The notes under the pieces: model-generated
Databases searched by the model: none
Told to the model about the DNA's origin: nothing
What the model saw: the letters and a program-made list of their open reading frames with translations, nothing else
Position numbers and translations under genes: made by a program
DNA from: Macrobrachium rosenbergii
Taxonomy: Eukaryota > Arthropoda > Malacostraca > Decapoda > Palaemonidae
Reading direction: 5' to 3'
DNA: 64,000 nt
Assembly (NCBI RefSeq): GCF_040412425.1
Contig: NC_089768.1
Span: forward strand, 1,101,001 to 1,165,000
Shown: in pieces, positions 21,560 through 64,000 of the stretch
Layout: every line of letters starts with the position of its first letter
Numbering within the stretch: the stretch's first letter is position 1

Positions 21560-22760
21560 CTCCTACCCTAACTCTCGTAGGCATGGATGTCACACCCTAA
21601 AGTGAATGTTGGCCCAAGGAAGTTCCAGTGCAGTTCCTGTTATGATAAGAACAGCGAACTTGTCTTTGGCAAGTAGTACTCAGTCACGTGTTGTCTCTGA
21701 AAAAAGTTTGTTCTGCCCGGCCATGTCACCTGCACTCGCTTCAGTGTCAACTGGAGCTGCATTGGTCAGCCTCAAGCATCTTTCACTTGCTTGGCAGTTG
21801 GACGACAAAAGCCTCCTTGTGGGAGTTCCCTTGAGTGTCCCACTTCTAGGGCACTTGTTTTTTTAGATACATCAGAGGAGGGGTGGGATGTACTCCTGAG
21901 TGGTTTGTCTGCCTCTGCTGTGTGGGCAGAGGATGGGCTTCATTTGCATATCAGCATCGTGAAAATGTGAGCAGTGCTGATAACCCTGCAAGCATTTGGG
22001 GATTGTGTGAGGGTCACTCTAGTGTTGAGCTATAACATGATTGTAGTGGCTTATGTCAACAACTGGGGGCTATGGTTTCCCTTCACGTTTGTTAGTTAGC
22101 AAAGCAATAGCATGAATGGGTGCTTTGTTATGCCACCAAGCTGTCAGAGGTACATTCTGGCTAGAAGGAATGTTTTAGCAGACCAGCTGAACTGCCAGGG
22201 CCAGTTAGTTGGGAGATAATACAATTCACGCTTTAGAGAATCTGATAAAGCTTAAGGGCTTTTTCTCTGTTCAGAGCCTTTACTACAGAATTAAATGGAA
22301 ATTGTTTAGCTTGGTTACTGTAATGATCTTAGGGAAGCAATTACTGCTCCCTCTGTTGAACCCTTCTCATTGATAGAGCGTACTATAGGTTTCACTCAGG
22401 TGGTGTGGCAATTATTCCTGCTTTTGTGGTTGCTGCTTGATTGTGTTTGTCTTGAATCAGGTAAACAGTCTGATCTGTGGTGGGAGGCTTCCTTGCAGTC
22501 AAACAATCTACTTTCCCTCTTACTTTGTGAGATGCCCCAGGAGCATCAACCACAGTGTCTTCTACACCTTGCCTTGACCAGGTTATCGTGGGCCCGTGGT
22601 ACATCTGCTAGTACTGTTAGAATTGATCATGTGCCCCTCAGTCCTGTGAGCAGGCACATGAGCAGATTGGTGCACCGCTCCCTCAAGAGGACTCAGGAAA
22701 TACCTCCACCTTTTCAAATATGGGACTGTCTACTAGTTTAAAGCTTTGCTTCAGGTTTGT
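21560..22760 (+). mobile_element. Decayed DIRS-like RNase H region, copy 1
   Basis: Across 21895-22215 the + strand encodes, with stops and shifts, SGLSASAVWAEDGLHLHISI-VKM, then IVVAYVNNWG, then RNVLADQLNCQGQ. These are the three conserved segments of DIRS-type RNase H (GxxxSGxW...LHIN.LEM; VAYxNxQGG; NVxADxLSRxGQ). Following sequence to 22760 matches 1570-1870, linking both blocks to the same family. Heavily mutated and non-functional. Confidence 0.65.
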
Positions 22761-22789
22761 GACAGCCCCACAAATGTTCACACTAGTGT

Positions 22790-23460
22790 TCACCTTAGTA
22801 TGACCATGTACCAATTCATAGGGTATCTGTATTATAGTGCTGGATTTCCTTGATGACTGGTTAGTTCCTGCATCCTCAGAGCTACAGTTGAGTGGCACTG
22901 ATCATCACCAGGCAGTCCTCCTTCACAGCTCCGTGCCGTTGTGTGTGGAAATCGGAGAGGATTTTGAATGCCGGATGGATGACAGGAACCTCCTTTAGGC
23001 CGTTCCCATGAACTTTCAACCCCCCAGAATGTGGCTGTTTACAGACACATCATAGGATGGTGGCATATACCTAGAGGCTCTTTTTCTCAGTTGAGTGTTT
23101 AGAGGATGAACCTCATCTGAGTATCAACATTTTGAAAATGCTAGTGGAGCGGCTAGCTAAGCATTATGAGATTGTGTGATGAGTCACTCTGTAGCATTGA
23201 TAAGTGATAACAGGACCATAGTGGCTTATGTTAACAAGCGGGCATAGGGGTTGTGGTTCCTTCACCTCTGTTTACAGGCTAAGCAGATGCATAAGTGGGT
23301 GGTTGCTATGCTGCCAAGCCATCATTTCAGGGAGGAATGGTTTGACAGACCAACTCAGCTACCAAGGACCAGTAGGGTCCCCAAAAATTAACTCACTGTT
23401 CGGGGGATCTGGTAAGTAATGAATCCAGCACACCTAACTTATGGTGTACGACAGTTCCAG
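22790..23460 (+). mobile_element. Decayed DIRS-like RT motif C and RNase H, copy 2
   Basis: At about 22845 the + strand reads FLDDWLVPASSE, the motif C neighbourhood of DIRS RTs. At 23025 MWLFTDTS (RNase H first Asp, followed by a stop) appears, and at 23215 TIVAYVNKRA. The order RT then RNase H is correct. Homologous to copy 1 but covering a region further 5'. Non-functional. Confidence 0.65.
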
Positions 23461-23948
23461 GTAAAGTAATTAATAGCCTATCCCAACCTATATTTTGTAA
23501 TTATCATTCAGTTTAAGATATTAATTTAGATAGCATTCAGTGTCAGAGATATATCTGCAAAATTAATTGTTTCTAACAATACAATACGGTACTGTACACT
23601 ATAGCCTAACAAAATTATAGCCAGTTACAGTAGTTCTTCATGCTCATGCTTACAAGATATGTAAAATACACAAAATCTTACAGTATAAAAAAATACCTAT
23701 AAACAGTATTTTTTACATATTGTATATGCCAGCGAATAAGTCAACATTAGAATAATCTAAAAGAATATCTCCAAAACAAGGGGTCGACTTATATGCTGAA
23801 TATAGACTATGAATCTTTACCACTGAGGGGTAAACAGTGAAACAAATGTTTGGCAGTCAGTTTGCCACACCAAACATAAGGATAATTTCATATGTAAAGA
23901 AATTTTTTTCTTGACCGAAATGATTAAGATTTTATTTTGGTATTCCAG

Positions 23949-61430
<37,482 letters not shown>

Positions 61431-61558
61431 GTAAGTAATATATTTCTGTTGTTATCAAAGAAGTATTCAATATCTTTATTTGCATCTTTTACTGAATTAT
61501 TATTAATCTTTATTTGCATCTTTTGTTGAATTATTATTATATGAATAATGATTTTGTT

Positions 61559-62311
61559 GAGTAAAAAAGCCACAATAATGTAATTGATAAACTGTATTTT
61601 TCAAGATACAAAAAAACATACAAAAAAGGGATAAAAACAAGGGAGCTTTCAACCGTTTGCGCAACGGTCCTCTTCAGCCAACTGAATAAAAATACTGTAC
61701 TTGTTTTTCTTAAAAAGACACAATGAAAAGAATTTTCATGACAGTCAATCCAGGAAAACATCAAACAATCTTTCAGTGTGGACTTATCAGTTATGTAATG
61801 GCTGTTTCCCTGCATCTGTGGGCCAACCGTTGTGATCATCTTAACAGCTGTTGCTCGATTGTACAGTGCTCATTACTGGTGACTAGGTGGTTCGTGGGTA
61901 GAGAACAACTTTCAGCATCGGTGCCTGTTGCATCTCTCCCCGCACAGGTTGTCGAAGTGGCAGTTGTCGCAGAAACAACAGGCACCGGTGCTGAAAGTTG
62001 TTTTCCACCCACGAACCACCTAGTCACCAGTAATGAGCACTGTATGATCGAGTGACAGCCGTTAAGATCACAACGGTTGGCCCACAGATACGGGGAAACA
62101 GTCATTACATAACTGCTAAGTCCACACCAAAAGATTGTTCGATGTTTTCCTGGATTTACTGTCACAAAAATTCTTTTCAGTGTGTCTTTTTAAGAAAAGC
62201 AAGTATTTTTATTCATTTGGCTGAAAAGGACCGTTGCGCAAACAGTCGAAAGCTCCCGTGTTTTTATCCCTTTTTTGTATCAGTTACATTATTGTATCTT
62301 TTTTACTCATT
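61559..62311. mobile_element. Palindromic (foldback) element with hammerhead-like cores
   Basis: Arms of about 310-330 bp (61610-61935 and 61978-62290) are inverted copies, e.g. gggagctttcaaccg/ccgtttgcgcaacgg (61641) with 62221-62257, and 'tagtcaccagtaatgagcac' (62020) with its reverse complement at 61866-61890. The flanks 'aataatgtaa' and 'ttacattatt' extend the palindrome. The left arm has a ~31-bp insertion near 61580-61612. No long frame is common to both arms beyond the symmetrical ones. Confidence 0.8.
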
Positions 62312-62589
62312 ATTTTCGGCCACAATATAGTGATGCACCACAGAAAATGAATTTGTTATATAGAAATTTATTCTTGGCATTGCTGCCAATATTTTTTCTA
62401 GCCCTTTTAAAATATGTAAATTATTTCCAGTTTTTTTTTTTTATTATGTGAATAGGTTACTTTAAAAGTAATAGTGGTAAAGATGCATTGCCTCTCAGAT
62501 CCAGGATTTTCTGGATCTGGAAGGGTAGAGGAAAAGTCAGTTAATGATGTGTATTTTTTCATTATTCTGTGATAATATAACAAGTTTTG
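62312..62589. other. POLR3C intron, no element recognised
   Basis: AT-rich spacer before the retroelement fragment. Confidence 0.4.
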
Positions 62590-64000
62590 GTGTAGGAAAA
62601 AAACTTATTTTTGGTAGCTGCTGTTTGTCCTCAATGGAGTACAGTCTCGTAGTCCCCCCCTGGGCGGATTCGTGGGAAACTTTTAATCAGTCGCACAGCA
62701 CCTCTCAGAAGCACATCATTCCACCGGCCTACCTCTCGAACTCAACTTGCCCGAAGAATGGACTGCCGAGCAAGCCTACGTGCACCCACTGTAAGAAGGT
62801 GGGGCACGCTGAAGCTGAGTGCTGATACAAACTCGGCACTAATAAGCAGCCTACCACTACCGGCCAGAACTCCTCTCCCGATTCTTCCGCTCAGCCCTCT
62901 CCTCCAACAGTTACTGCAGGCCCCCGAGCCCATCCAAGAGGCCCGTGCAAATCCTGTGGTGCTGCCAGCCACTACAATGCTGGATCCCCGGCCTGTCCAC
63001 ATCATGTCCCCACCACAAAATTTGTCAACCTTATTAGCACCTCATTCTCTGCGGCCGATCCGCACCGGATCCTTTACCCCGAGAGACTGGAAACCCAGTT
63101 CATCTCGGTGGCCCCTCTTCAGAGCACTAGCCTGCCTGTGACCCTTCCGGTCACAGTAGACACTGCGGCAGACATTAGCCTGATCGCCAGGGCCCAAGTG
63201 CCAGCCGGTGCCATGGTTGACGAAAAAACCTGGTGGGAAATGAAGTGGATAGAGGACCACACCATTACCGTTCCCACGGTCCAGCTCCAGGTTACGACAC
63301 CTTGGGGCACGCTACCCCACCGCCTTGGCGTGGTGGGTGGAATTCGGCCTGGAGTGGCCTTCTTGTTGGGTCGGGATCTTCTCTGGGGAAGCCCGTTACC
63401 AACGCCACTTCGCAGCCACGTTACCTCCTCCACGGAGGCCCCGTCTGTAGAACCCAATAAAGACAAAACCCCACCTTCCGCCCACCGAAGTGGTCAGCGG
63501 AAGGGACACAAACCAAACCATTCTAGGCCTAGCCCTCTCCAGTCGCAAAGGGCTGGCCCACAAAGAGGTCCTCCCTCTCCCTGAAGAGATATTCAGGAGG
63601 AGCAGTACCGCTGCAGGACGTGCAAGCGGACAGGCCACTCCACAAATTGGGAGGGCTGCCCAAGTAAGCAACGCCCAGCGGACGCCCCCGAACAAGACTC
63701 TCATAGAGGCCACGATCTCCTGCTGGGGCAGGAATCTCTGCCGCAGCGAAGTTCAAGTCGTCTGCAAGGTATGATACCTCCGGACCCTATGTCAGGCATG
63801 CCTGGCCCTCAACTGCTGCCAGTGCCACTTGCGAGCACTGAGCAGTGCCACGCTCCGTCCGTCATGGACGTTGAGCTATCACTTGAAAAGGCCCCTATGC
63901 CGGGTCTAAATCATGAGGCGAATCCTCCTCCGGGAGATTCAGGATTCCCCATGCCTTTGATCATCGTAACAGGAGAGCCTCCAGCACCCGAGACTTCTTC
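62590..64000 (+). pseudogene. LTR-retroelement gag-protease fragment (runs off the window)
   Basis: One + frame, interrupted by UGA at 62823 and 63582, encodes: a CCHC knuckle CTHCKKVGHAEAEC (62781-62822), a second knuckle-like CKSCGAASHYNAGSPAC (62940), and a retropepsin-like protease VTVDTAADISLIARAQVPAG with VAFLLGRDLLWG (63150-63390). A third knuckle CRTCKRTGHSTNWEGC (63611) lies after the second stop, and the frame then stays open to the window end. Gag capsid upstream is missing. Gypsy-like is most likely, but no RT is visible to decide. Confidence 0.7.

Overview
The window is eukaryotic and most likely from a decapod crustacean. The evidence is one animal gene split by very long introns, long dinucleotide arrays (TA, TC/GA), and dense DIRS-like, Penelope-like, Gypsy, LINE, Tigger-type and TTAA-type elements. 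The species cannot be named from sequence alone.

Host gene: six exons on the + strand (23949-24097, 30623-30764, 43083-43226, 43712-43902, 60958-61111, 61238-61430) join in frame. They encode the middle of RNA polymerase III subunit RPC3 (POLR3C). The N-terminal and C-terminal exons were not found here. Introns are about 6.5, 12.3, 0.5, 17 and 0.1 kb; the 17-kb intron starts with a GC donor. Everything else recognised is repetitive DNA.

Layout: 1-2.6 kb is old repeat debris, then a LINE 3' end with an (AAT)n tail. At 3.2-6.7 kb lies a TTAA-flanked non-autonomous DNA transposon with CCCTTAAA ends that carries eight tandem ~378-bp units; a shorter inverted copy sits at 24.5-26.0 kb. A DIRS-like tyrosine-recombinase retroelement (minus strand) spans 6.72-19.92 kb, with ~300-bp inverted terminal repeats and an internal complementary region. 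It contains a nested Gypsy LTR element (14198-19288, TSD GAGC). Decayed DIRS-like RT/RNase H pieces lie at 21.5-23.5 kb. The POLR3C introns hold Tigger-like MITEs, a Penelope-like element (28.0-30.2 kb) with an inverted duplicate of its endonuclease end, two more Penelope 3' fragments (31.7 and 38.1 kb), DIRS fragments (32.5, 38.9, 43.9 kb), a LINE endonuclease fragment (34.6 kb), a second ~378-bp tandem array (35.9 kb), two tandem 2.1-2.7-kb Tigger-like repeats rich in GA (46.7-51.5 kb) and a full-length but decayed second-family DIRS element (51.54-57.61 kb). A 0.75-kb palindrome with hammerhead-like cores (61.56-62.31 kb) follows the last exon, and the window ends in a gag-protease fragment.

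Strongest observations: internal complementary regions in both DIRS families that match the joined element ends; a candidate spliceosomal intron in the first DIRS gag; the TTAA transposon carrying a two-subtype satellite array; hammerhead-like motifs at Penelope ends and in the palindrome; and the GC-AG intron of POLR3C.
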